Assembly (NCBI RefSeq): GCF_947500765.1 | Contig: NZ_CANMTH010000010.1 | Location: forward strand, 62,001-126,000 | Source: an uncultured Formosa sp. | Lineage (GTDB): Bacteria; Bacteroidota; Bacteroidia; Flavobacteriales; Flavobacteriaceae | Reading direction: 5' to 3' | DNA: 64,000 nucleotides | Shown here: positions 44,387 to 52,234 of the stretch, in pieces | Layout of the letters: every line of letters begins with the position of its first letter | Position numbering within the stretch: the first letter of the stretch is position 1 | Notes under the pieces: model-generated | What the model was told of the DNA's origin: nothing | The model's input: only the letters and a program-made list of their open reading frames with translations | Database searches by the model: none | Position numbers and translations under genes: made by a program

Positions 44387-44680
44387 AAATGGTTGTAGAT
44401 TTAGGTAAGTAATAAAAAGTAAATAATGAAAATACTTTCTTAAAGTACTAGTAGAGAAAAAATAGAGGTTACACATGTACTACGCCTCCGCTTTTTTATG
44501 AACATAACAAATATCGAACAGAAAAAATATTAGTTTGTTTATTTTATGGGGGCTAACTAATAATCTGTGAATTAGATTATTTTTTTTAATTAGAGAGTAT
44601 GTGCTTTCATAAAACATGAAAACACCTTATTTTTAAGACGACAGTCAAATCAACTATGTCTACACACGTATTTTAAAGTT
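44387..44680. other. Intergenic region upstream of the subtilase
   Basis: About 290 bp of AT-rich sequence without a gene. It should hold the subtilase promoter; no convincing box was found. Confidence 0.45.
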
Positions 44681-44741
44681 AATCGGTTCACATTTTTAAG
44701 ATTAAAAAACTGTGAACCGATTAGATGGATATGCTATCCAT
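44681..44741. repeat. Two hairpins downstream of the tRNA pair
   Basis: The first hairpin has 12 perfect pairs (AATCGGTTCACA 44681-44692 with TGTGAACCGATT 44711-44722) and an A/T-rich loop that can extend it. The second has 7 pairs (ATGGATA/TATCCAT, 44725-44741) with a 3-nt loop. Neither ends in a T-tract. They lie beyond the tRNA terminator, so a back-up terminator, small RNA or repeat element are all possible. Confidence 0.5.
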
Positions 44742-44764
44742 TTAAATGAATGGCCAAAAACAAT

Positions 44765-44798
44765 AAAACCTTGTAAATCATACGATTTACAAGGTTTT
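44765..44798 (-). terminator. Terminator of the tRNA-Ser/tRNA-Pro transcript
   Basis: Fifteen perfect pairs (44765-44779 with 44784-44798) with the 4-nt loop ATAC; AAAACC/GGTTTT ends give T-runs on both strands. It lies 25 bp beyond the 3' end of tRNA-Pro. Confidence 0.85.
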
Positions 44799-44822
44799 GA
44801 TTCAATTTAAAATTGATTATTG

Positions 44823-44897
44823 TCGGGGTGGCAGGATTCGAACCTGCGGCCTCCACGTCCCAAACGTGGCGCGATAACCGGGCTACGCTACACCCCG
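44823..44897 (-). tRNA. tRNA-Pro (anticodon UGG)
   Basis: 75 nt on the minus strand, starting CGGGGTGTAGCGTAGCCCGG. The acceptor CGGGGTG/CACCCCG, anticodon arm CCACG-TTTGGGA-CGTGG (anticodon TGG), T arm GCAGG-TTCGAAT-CCTGC and discriminator A are all present. The CCA end is not encoded. Confidence 0.95.
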
Positions 44898-44948
44898 AGG
44901 TGTATGTTTATCTTTAAATTCCCGATATTAATATTTAAAGACTTATTG

Positions 44949-45032
44949 CGGAGAGACAGGGACTCGAACCCTGGCGACAGTTACCCGTCGACAGATTAGC
45001 AATCTGCTCCATTACCACTCTGGCACCTCTCC
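44949..45032 (-). tRNA. tRNA-Ser (anticodon GCU)
   Basis: 84 nt on the minus strand, starting GGAGAGGTGCCAGAGTGG. The anticodon stem-loop CAGAT-TGCTAAT-CTG gives GCT. The long variable arm of serine tRNAs (GTCGACGGGTAACTGTCGC region), T arm CAGGG-TTCGAGT-CCCTG and discriminator G are visible. It lies 51 bp upstream of tRNA-Pro, same transcript. Confidence 0.95.
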
Positions 45033-45123
45033 TAAAACAATGAACGTTTCAATATTTTTGCGGTTGCAAATTTAAGCTTTGTTATTAAATATCCAACCTT
45101 TTTTTGTCTTTTTTTTATAAAAA

Positions 45124-47196
45124 TTATTCAGGGTATTCTATCCTTAGATGGTAAATGTTTGCTAACTTGAGTTTTAGCACCTTTTTTATGGATTGAATAT
45201 CTTTAAACGTAATGTTAGAATTTAAAAATTGTCCCTCGTCCATTTGCTTATCTATAATCGATTCAACAAAAGCATCAATTTTTGTAGATGTTGGTTCTTT
45301 CAAACTTTTAGACGCCGCCTCTACACTATCACACATCATTAAAATAGCGGTTTCTTTACTAAATGGCTTCGGACCTAAATATCTAAAATCATCTATATTT
45401 ACATCGTCTGGATGCGATTTTTTTTCCATCATATAAAAATAATAGACCACACTGGTTCCATGATGTGTTCTTATAAAATCTATCACGCGATCTGGTAAAT
45501 TATTTTTCTTCCCTATTTCAATACCATTAAGTACATGATCTACTATAATTTTTGCACTTTCTTTAGGTGCTAATTCATCATGCGGATTGATACCTGTAGA
45601 TTGATTTTCAGTAAAATACGTTGGATTTTTCATCTTACCAATATCGTGATATAATGCGCCAACTCGCATCAACATACTATTTGCCCCAATTTCATTTGCA
45701 CAGGCTTCAGCCAAATTGGCAACGTTTAAAGAGTGGTGAAACGTTCCGGGTGCCTTTTCTGCTAATTCTTTTAACAGCTTCGTATTGGTGTCTGTAAGCT
45801 CTAATAGAGACACGTCTGAGACTAACCCAAACATCTTTTCGTAAACATAAATTAACGGTTGTACAAACAACGTTGCCAAACCACATAAAATAAACATTAA
45901 AAAGGTTTCCCATTGTAAATTATCAATGCTTCCTTCGTGAATCACAAAAAATGCAAAATAGGCTATAATATAAATAACCGTAATCTGCCCAACCGAAATA
46001 AATAAATTAGCCCGTTTATACAGTTCTGAAACTGTTAAAATAGTAACAATTCCTGCTATAATTTGAAGGAACATATACTCGTAACTATTCGGCACTATAG
46101 ATCCTAACAAGAGCATGGTAACCACATGAGTAAATAACCCAAGTCTAGCATCGAAAAAGGCTTTTAAAACCAAAGGAAGCACACAAATAGGAACAACATA
46201 AATATAATGCGCATTATAATTTACAACCAAAGAGGTTATAAATACCATAAATAATACATTGAAAAATATAAAAGTTACCTTGTTGTTATTTTCAAAAACA
46301 TCGCGTCTGTACTTTCTTAAAAACAATAATAACATTAATAGGGCTAAAGAAACTAGCAAGGTATAAGCAAAGACAATCCAGTTGTAATTTGAAGCACTCC
46401 ACACCTGAGATTCATATTCGGATTCTAACGATTTTAAAACCTGAAATTTATCACCTTCAACCACTTCACCTTTAGAGATAAGAAGCGTTTCTTTTTCTAT
46501 ACTACCACGGGTGTACGATATTTTACTTAATTCTTCCTCTAAAGCACGTTCCGTAAATTCTTTATTATACGTTAAATTAGGCTGAATTACATCATAAAAA
46601 ACAGACAGAAACAATTTCTCATAGCGTTGTAATTTATGATCTACCAGTGTCTTAATTAACTGAGGTTTAATATTTTCTTGCTTCACTAAATTCGAATATT
46701 CAGAATTCAGCTTCTCTACACGATTATCTAATAAAATAACCGTCGTTTTTGCATTAAAATTATAATCTTCATGGAGCACTCCAAAATGATAAAACTCGTT
46801 TAATATTTTTGTGCCCTCATTAAACAAAGTATTAGAGTCTGCTTTAGGAATTGTATCTGGAACGGTTTCCTTAAATGTAACTTTAAAGTCCTTGAATACT
46901 TGCTCTTTTATACCACTATCAATATCAAAATAACGAATCGCTGTGGCGGTAATCGCTTGCTTTTCTGTCGTTATTTCTTCATTGCTTTTTTTAATCGCAA
47001 AATTAAAAGGGGCATATAAATTTTCTGACTGCCACGGTTTCCCTTTCTCAAAGTCGTATTTAAACCGGCCGCTTTTAGGAAACAAATACACAATTAAAAA
47101 AGTAGTACAAATAAATAGTAATGCTTTATATAACAAGGTATGATTCCTGTATAAGGTATTTACAAAGTCTTTCATGTATGAAATTAAGTCCTTCAA
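45124..47196 (-). CDS. PgpH-like 7TM-HD phosphodiesterase
   Basis: 690 residues. The N-terminal extracellular 7TMR-HDED domain (about 35-270) is followed by seven membrane helices (about 270-460). The cytoplasmic HD domain has metal ligands in FHHSLNVANLAEACANEIGA and GALYHDIGKMKNPTYF, plus a further conserved box IRTHHGTSVVYYFY. Proteins of this build (PgpH in Listeria) degrade cyclic di-AMP, so control of that messenger in response to an outside signal is likely. Monocistronic, divergent from the thiolase. Confidence 0.92.
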   Translation of the reverse strand: MKDLISYMKDFVNTLYRNHTLLYKALLFICTTFLIVYLFPKSGRFKYDFEKGKPWQSENLYAPFNFAIKKSNEEITTEKQAITATAIRYFDIDSGIKEQVFKDFKVTFKETVPDTIPKADSNTLFNEGTKILNEFYHFGVLHEDYNFNAKTTVILLDNRVEKLNSEYSNLVKQENIKPQLIKTLVDHKLQRYEKLFLSVFYDVIQPNLTYNKEFTERALEEELSKISYTRGSIEKETLLISKGEVVEGDKFQVLKSLESEYESQVWSASNYNWIVFAYTLLVSLALLMLLLFLRKYRRDVFENNNKVTFIFFNVLFMVFITSLVVNYNAHYIYVVPICVLPLVLKAFFDARLGLFTHVVTMLLLGSIVPNSYEYMFLQIIAGIVTILTVSELYKRANLFISVGQITVIYIIAYFAFFVIHEGSIDNLQWETFLMFILCGLATLFVQPLIYVYEKMFGLVSDVSLLELTDTNTKLLKELAEKAPGTFHHSLNVANLAEACANEIGANSMLMRVGALYHDIGKMKNPTYFTENQSTGINPHDELAPKESAKIIVDHVLNGIEIGKKNNLPDRVIDFIRTHHGTSVVYYFYMMEKKSHPDDVNIDDFRYLGPKPFSKETAILMMCDSVEAASKSLKEPTSTKIDAFVESIIDKQMDEGQFLNSNITFKDIQSIKKVLKLKLANIYHLRIEYPE

Positions 47197-47301
47197 AAGT
47201 AATAAAAATTAAAGCGTTTTAACAGGTTTATAAGAGACGAATACTTCTTAAATCTTATTAATTTCATTAATTTCGCAACTATTAAACCTAAAAACGTTGT
47301 T

Positions 47302-48480
47302 ATGAGTAAAGAAGTCGTTATAGTTTCTGCCGCTAGAACTCCTATCGGAAGTTTTTTAGGTGCATTGTCAACAATTCCTGCTCCCAAATTAGGGGCTATT
47401 GCGATTAAAGGTGCTCTAGACAAAATTAATTTAGATGCAAATCTTGTTGATGAAGTTTTTATGGGACAAGTCGTTCAAGCAAATTCTGGACAAGCACCTG
47501 CAAAACAAGCCGCTATTTATGCTGGAATTTCTAACTCCGTACCTTGTACAACGGTTAATAAAGTGTGTGCTTCTGGTATGAAAGCAATTATGAATGCTGC
47601 CCAAGCCATTGCCTTAGGTGATGCAGAAATTGTAGTTGCCGGTGGTATGGAAAACATGAGTCTTATTCCGCATTATATGGAAGCAAGAACAGGTACCAAA
47701 TTTGGTTCTATAAATTTAATCGATGGACTACAAAAAGACGGCTTAACAGATCCTTACAACGACAAAGCCATGGGCGTTTTTGCAGATGCCTGTGCAACCG
47801 AATATAACTTTTCTAGAGAAGAACAAGATGCATACGCCATACAATCTTATTCGCGTTCTGCTGATGCTTGGGAGACTGGAAAATTCGATAATGAAGTGAT
47901 TCCTGTAGAAATACCTCAACGACGTGGCGAACCCGTTATCTTTAACAAAGATGAAGAATACACCAACGTAAAATTTGATAAAATACCTTCGTTACGTCCT
48001 GCTTTTTCTAAAAATGGCACCGTAACAGCTGCAAATGCTTCAACAATTAACGACGGTGCAGGTGCTGTAATTTTAATGAGTAAAGACAAGGCAGAATCTT
48101 TAGGTCTAAAACCTTTAGCCCTTATAAAAAGTTATGCTGATGCGTCTCAAGCCCCTGAACTCTTTACAACAACACCTGCTAAAGCTTTACCTAAAGCACT
48201 AGATAAAGCTGGACTGAAATTAAAAGATGTAGATTTCTTTGAATTTAACGAGGCCTTTTCTGTAGTGGGCTTAGCAAATATGAAAATTCTTGGTTTAACA
48301 GACAAGAATGTAAATGTTAACGGTGGTGCTGTGTCTTTAGGCCATCCTTTAGGTTGTTCTGGAGTACGAATTGTAATCACACTATTAAATGTTTTAGAAC
48401 AAAATAAGGCTAAAATTGGTGCTGCTGCTATTTGTAATGGTGGTGGTGGTGCTTCTGCAATGATTTTAGAACGACTTTAA
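47302..48480 (+). CDS. Acetyl-CoA C-acyltransferase (thiolase)
   Basis: 392 residues, the normal thiolase length. The catalytic Cys89 lies in VNKVCASGMKA, His348 in NGGAVSLGHPLGCSG and Cys378 in CNGGGGASAM. It condenses or cleaves acyl-CoA (acetoacetyl-CoA thiolase or beta-oxidation). No other fatty-acid genes are adjacent, so biosynthetic and degradative use cannot be told apart. It is divergent from the HD hydrolase across 105 bp. Confidence 0.95.
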   Translation: MSKEVVIVSAARTPIGSFLGALSTIPAPKLGAIAIKGALDKINLDANLVDEVFMGQVVQANSGQAPAKQAAIYAGISNSVPCTTVNKVCASGMKAIMNAAQAIALGDAEIVVAGGMENMSLIPHYMEARTGTKFGSINLIDGLQKDGLTDPYNDKAMGVFADACATEYNFSREEQDAYAIQSYSRSADAWETGKFDNEVIPVEIPQRRGEPVIFNKDEEYTNVKFDKIPSLRPAFSKNGTVTAANASTINDGAGAVILMSKDKAESLGLKPLALIKSYADASQAPELFTTTPAKALPKALDKAGLKLKDVDFFEFNEAFSVVGLANMKILGLTDKNVNVNGGAVSLGHPLGCSGVRIVITLLNVLEQNKAKIGAAAICNGGGGASAMILERL

Positions 48481-48547
48481 ATCACGATATTTTTTTTTTA
48501 AAAACTCATTAAATTCTATATTTAGACCCAAATCCAATAGTTAATTA

Positions 48548-49297
48548 ATGCAATACGGCGTTTGTAATTTAAGCATTGTCCCTTTAAGAATCGAACCATC
48601 AGATGCTTCTGAACTTATTTCACAGGTACTCTATGGCGAACATTTTAAAGTTTTAGAACAACGAAAAAACTGGTGTAAAATTCGATTGGCTTTCGACAAG
48701 TACGAAGGCTGGATCGACACGAAGCAATATTTTGAAATCACTGAAGAAATCTATCTCAAATTAAATACCGAGCAGCCAAAAGTAGCTACAGATTTAGTCG
48801 AATTTGTTAACGATGCAAACGAGGAACTTTACCCTATTCCTTTAGGCGCGACATTAAACTGTTTAGACATTCTAAACCATAAACACGATGGTAGCGTATC
48901 TACAGACATTCTTCCAAAAACAAACCTTATAAACACGGCCTTTATGTATTTAAATGCGCCTTATTTGTGGGGAGGAAAAACACCCTTTGGAATTGATTGC
49001 TCTGGACTAACACAAATGGTTTATAAGTTAAATGGATATTCTATTTTCAGAGACGCATCAGAACAGGCTACTCAAGGTGAAGCGCTTAGCTTTATTGAAG
49101 AAAGTGAAGCTGGTGACCTTGCTTTTTTTGACAATAATGAAGGAAAAATTGTTCATGTTGGTATTATTATGAACGACAACTATATTATTCACGCTCACGG
49201 AAAAGTGAGAATAGACAGATTAGATCATTCTGGAATCTATAATGTCGATAGAAATGTACACACACATAAATTACGGGTTATTAAAAAAATCATCTAA
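48548..49297 (+). CDS. C40 (NlpC/P60) peptidoglycan endopeptidase
   Basis: 249 residues. An N-terminal SH3-like region (YGVCNLSIVPLRIEPSDASE, NWCKIRLAFDKYEGWID) is followed by the NlpC/P60 catalytic domain with Cys151 (FGIDCSGLTQMVYK), His203 (KIVHVGIIM) and His215 (IIHAHGKVRID). Family enzymes cut gamma-D-Glu-DAP bonds in cell-wall stem peptides. No signal peptide is visible, so it may act on imported muropeptides, as is usual for this Bacteroidota subgroup. Confidence 0.92.
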   Translation: MQYGVCNLSIVPLRIEPSDASELISQVLYGEHFKVLEQRKNWCKIRLAFDKYEGWIDTKQYFEITEEIYLKLNTEQPKVATDLVEFVNDANEELYPIPLGATLNCLDILNHKHDGSVSTDILPKTNLINTAFMYLNAPYLWGGKTPFGIDCSGLTQMVYKLNGYSIFRDASEQATQGEALSFIEESEAGDLAFFDNNEGKIVHVGIIMNDNYIIHAHGKVRIDRLDHSGIYNVDRNVHTHKLRVIKKII

Positions 49298-49387
49298 TAA
49301 GACGCATCTAAATTGCATTAAGCACACTTTTATATGTTCTATGTATATTTATTTAAACCAATTAACCATTATTTAAACAACGCTATT

Positions 49388-49825
49388 ATGAAAATAACAA
49401 TTAAAACCCTACTGGCAACATTTGCTATTTGCTTATTTAGTATTCACTATGTTTCTGCACAACGAAACATAAAAGTAAGACCTACATATAAAACAGCAGC
49501 TGTTGGTTGGGTTAAATTAGGAACTACACATGCCAAACATACTGCCGATCATGATAAAATAAATATTCCTGGACCGTTTGATTCTTATCGAAAAATTAAA
49601 TTTAAAGTTAAAGATGCTCCTGTAAACATACACCGCTTAGTTGTAAATTATGAAGCTGGCACCTCTCAAAAAGTAGAAACACGTTTCACTATTCCTAAAA
49701 ATGGAGAAAGCCGCATTATAGATTTAGTAGGTGGTAAACGTAAATTAAAAAGTATAGAATTTTGGTACGATACTAAAGGTATTTTAAACGGCACTGCAGA
49801 CGTTACACTCTACGGTTTAAAATAA
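49388..49825 (+). CDS. DUF2541-like exported protein
   Basis: 145 residues from the ATG at 49388, which gives a clean signal peptide (MKITIKTLLATFAICLFSIH...VSAQ); an upstream in-frame ATG lies 18 codons earlier and is unlikely. The mature part matches the DUF2541 pattern: GWVKLGTTHA, DSYRKIKFKVKDAPVNIHRL, RIIDLVGGKRKLKSIEFWYD and ADVTLYGLK. Function is unknown. A terminator follows directly. Confidence 0.8.
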   Translation: MKITIKTLLATFAICLFSIHYVSAQRNIKVRPTYKTAAVGWVKLGTTHAKHTADHDKINIPGPFDSYRKIKFKVKDAPVNIHRLVVNYEAGTSQKVETRFTIPKNGESRIIDLVGGKRKLKSIEFWYDTKGILNGTADVTLYGLK

Positions 49826-49852
49826 TTTTATTCCGTAATACTATGGTACAAA

Positions 49853-49884
49853 AAAAGCTAGTAATTAAACAACTACTAGCTTTT
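49853..49884. terminator. Bidirectional terminator between DUF2541 gene and metal operon
   Basis: Stem AAAAGCTAGTA/TACTAGCTTTT, 11 perfect pairs with a 10-nt loop and T/A runs on both sides. It ends both the DUF2541 gene (28 bp away) and the long minus-strand efflux operon (6 bp after its last stop). Confidence 0.85.
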
Positions 49885-49889
49885 CTATT

Positions 49890-50150
49890 TTAAAAGGATA
49901 AAAATTCCCTTGGTAGTGCATTAAATCCGACATCATTAACTGCTTCTTCAACAAATCTTACTTCAATCATTTTAGAGGTAGTAACCTTAAATTGTTTAGG
50001 AAAAACAATATCCATAAACTCAATAGACTCTACACCTTCTATTGCCAAAACAGCTTGTTTAATTTTAATTAAATCCTTATGTTCTGAAGCATTTGTTGTA
50101 AACGTTCGAGGGTGGTTCTCTGGTATTACATTATCTAATAAGACTTCCAT
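49890..50150 (-). CDS. HMA-like small protein without metal-binding cysteines
   Basis: 86 residues with the beta-alpha-beta pattern of heavy-metal-associated domains (LIKIKQAVLAIEGVESIEFM, KMIEVRFVEEAVNDVGFNAL), but no Cys at all, so the M-x-C-x-x-C site is absent. It may bind a partner HMA domain rather than metal (inference). It is the last gene of the metal operon, 158 bp after the CusB-like gene, with the operon terminator overlapping its 3' side. Confidence 0.65.
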   Translation of the reverse strand: MEVLLDNVIPENHPRTFTTNASEHKDLIKIKQAVLAIEGVESIEFMDIVFPKQFKVTTSKMIEVRFVEEAVNDVGFNALPREFLSF

Positions 50151-50308
50151 ATTTGGTTTTTTGATTAATTAAATTATTAACACAAGCGCAAATTAACATT
50201 AAAAAATCAAATATAGGATGATAATCTAGGATTTTTAATTGTTAAAAAAATATAGAATTCTCACCAAAACAACCTACTTGTTATAATAATAAAAAATACG
50301 ACACCCTT

Positions 50309-52066
50309 TTAATGCAATAATTTGTCATTTTCCCCACAACTTAACATAACATTACCAAAATAAGGATTCTCGATAATCTCATTCAAACTAAGCCAATATC
50401 CGCCTAGATTTTGATTTGCCATCGGACAAAATTGAACATATACTTTCGGTTGTATGCCATATTTCTCGATGCCTTGCTTTAAATCTAAAGACACTCTAGA
50501 GAATACAGATCTAAACAATTCTATAGTATTTAAGGTCTGCATTTCTGTAACATCCTTTTTTATTTTATCTGAAATTACAGTCCAATCAGAACTCATTTTC
50601 ACATCATTAGATATGGATTTTGTATCAACTTCACGTAATGATTTTAAAAGCAAATTCGATTGTGCCCTAGCAGATTCTAAATTACTAGCTACCAAACTGT
50701 TTTTTAACGTGATGTATGAATAAAAAACAGTCTCAATTTCATTCTGAAAAGCCTCTGGAACAGCTTTAAAACCTTCCTCTAAAATCTGCTCTGAAACAAC
50801 AGTATTTGTAACACTATTAGATAACTTATTTTGATTCATCATCGACGCTTTTCCTTGTAATTGCGCTGCAGCATCTACCGTAAAAGCACCATGAGTAACA
50901 ATAACATCTCCAGCAGCTAAACCATTTACAACATTATAAGTATCGCCCGTTTTATCTCCTAACACAATTTCACGCATTTCAAAAACAGATTCATTTGCGT
51001 TTACTTTTAAATACACTACCGATCGTTTTCCAGTCCACATTACAGCTGTTTCTGGAATATTTAGCATTGTATTTTCTTTATTTTCTGATACACTAAAAAC
51101 AGAACCTTCTATAAACATCCCGGGCTTAAGTAGGTCGTCCTTATTTTGTAACACTGCTCTAACAGTAACAGTTCGTGTAGTCCCACTTAGTATCGGATCT
51201 ATAAATGTGATTTTAGACTGAATCGTCTTATTAGGATAAGCATTTGCTGAAATATCAATAATCTGCCCAACCTTTAAACGATTAATCTGATGCTCGTAAG
51301 CATCAAATTCTGCCCAAACAGTACTTAAATTAGAGACTTTAAAAATGGCTTTCCCGTCCATAATATGATCCCCTTCTTTTACTGAAATTTCGGAAACTGT
51401 TCCTGATACATGTGAGTAAATTTTAAATGGAGTCATTACAGCTCCAGAACGTTCTATAGCATTCAATTGTGCATCATGAATCATCCAATTCTTAAATTTA
51501 TTACGCACAGCACGATACAATTCGGGTTGCGACTCTTTTATTTTATAAGCCGTAATTAACTCTTGTTGCGCATTTATTAATTCTGGAGAATATACAACTG
51601 CAACCAATTGTCCTTTATTTACTTTTTGACCAAGCGAAGTCACATATAGCTTTTCTATCCGACCATTATAATGAGCCGGTAGAATGAATTGTTTATCTGC
51701 ATTTACTTGTATGGTTCCTGACAATTTTAAATGTTGCTGATCTGTTTCCGATTCACCAACAACAGAAGTTGTAATATTCGCTAGAGCCTCTGCATTTTCG
51801 GTTAATTTAAATTGCTGAGCCGTTAATCCACTACCATCTGTTTGCACAGGAATTAAATCCATCCCACAAATAGGACAATCACCAGATTCTGTTTTCATAA
51901 TTTGCGGATGCATAGCACAAGTCCACATTTCATTAGATGTAGCTTCAAAAAGGTGCTCATGATCATCATGCGTTTCCACAGTCACTTCCGAGGTTCCAAA
52001 AAGCACATACCCTAAAAAAAGGCCTACAATTAATGCTAAAGCCACATATATAATATTACGTTTCAT
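50309..52066 (-). CDS. CusB-type heavy-metal efflux adaptor with HMBD and DUF3347
   Basis: 585 residues. An N-terminal membrane anchor (1-24) is followed by a His-rich stretch (ETHDDHEH) and a heavy-metal-binding domain (47-74, MWTCAMHPQIMKTESGDCPI; Cys50, Cys64, Cys67). Then come the adaptor lipoyl halves, hairpin and barrel (LPAHYNGRIEKLYV, TPFKIYSHVSGTVSEISVKE). The C-terminal DUF3347 (about 450-585) ends CPMANQNLGGYWLSLNE and MLSCGEND. It bridges the CusA-like pump and TolC-like channel and may hand over Cu(I) through its domains. It is separated from those genes by the P-type ATPase. Confidence 0.92.
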   Translation of the reverse strand: MKRNIIYVALALIVGLFLGYVLFGTSEVTVETHDDHEHLFEATSNEMWTCAMHPQIMKTESGDCPICGMDLIPVQTDGSGLTAQQFKLTENAEALANITTSVVGESETDQQHLKLSGTIQVNADKQFILPAHYNGRIEKLYVTSLGQKVNKGQLVAVVYSPELINAQQELITAYKIKESQPELYRAVRNKFKNWMIHDAQLNAIERSGAVMTPFKIYSHVSGTVSEISVKEGDHIMDGKAIFKVSNLSTVWAEFDAYEHQINRLKVGQIIDISANAYPNKTIQSKITFIDPILSGTTRTVTVRAVLQNKDDLLKPGMFIEGSVFSVSENKENTMLNIPETAVMWTGKRSVVYLKVNANESVFEMREIVLGDKTGDTYNVVNGLAAGDVIVTHGAFTVDAAAQLQGKASMMNQNKLSNSVTNTVVSEQILEEGFKAVPEAFQNEIETVFYSYITLKNSLVASNLESARAQSNLLLKSLREVDTKSISNDVKMSSDWTVISDKIKKDVTEMQTLNTIELFRSVFSRVSLDLKQGIEKYGIQPKVYVQFCPMANQNLGGYWLSLNEIIENPYFGNVMLSCGENDKLLH

Positions 52067-52234
52067 TTACTTCTCTCTGTTTAATCGTTTTATCATGGTT
52101 TTCACCGCCTCAATTTCTTATTATTTAACTACACGTTCATGTCCTAAAATCAGCTAAAAACAAAATAACCAACCCTAAAACGCTATACCCACATGGCTTA
52201 CATATTGAATTTCAATATTTTACATTAAATACTA

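Noticed and set aside
44387..44476. Upstream start giving a 657-residue subtilase
   Set aside because: The extra 30 residues precede a clean signal peptide at 44386 and do not look coding.
44823..45032. tRNA genes as an attachment site for an integrated element
   Set aside because: No integrase, no direct repeat of a tRNA 3' end and no phage genes were seen on either side.
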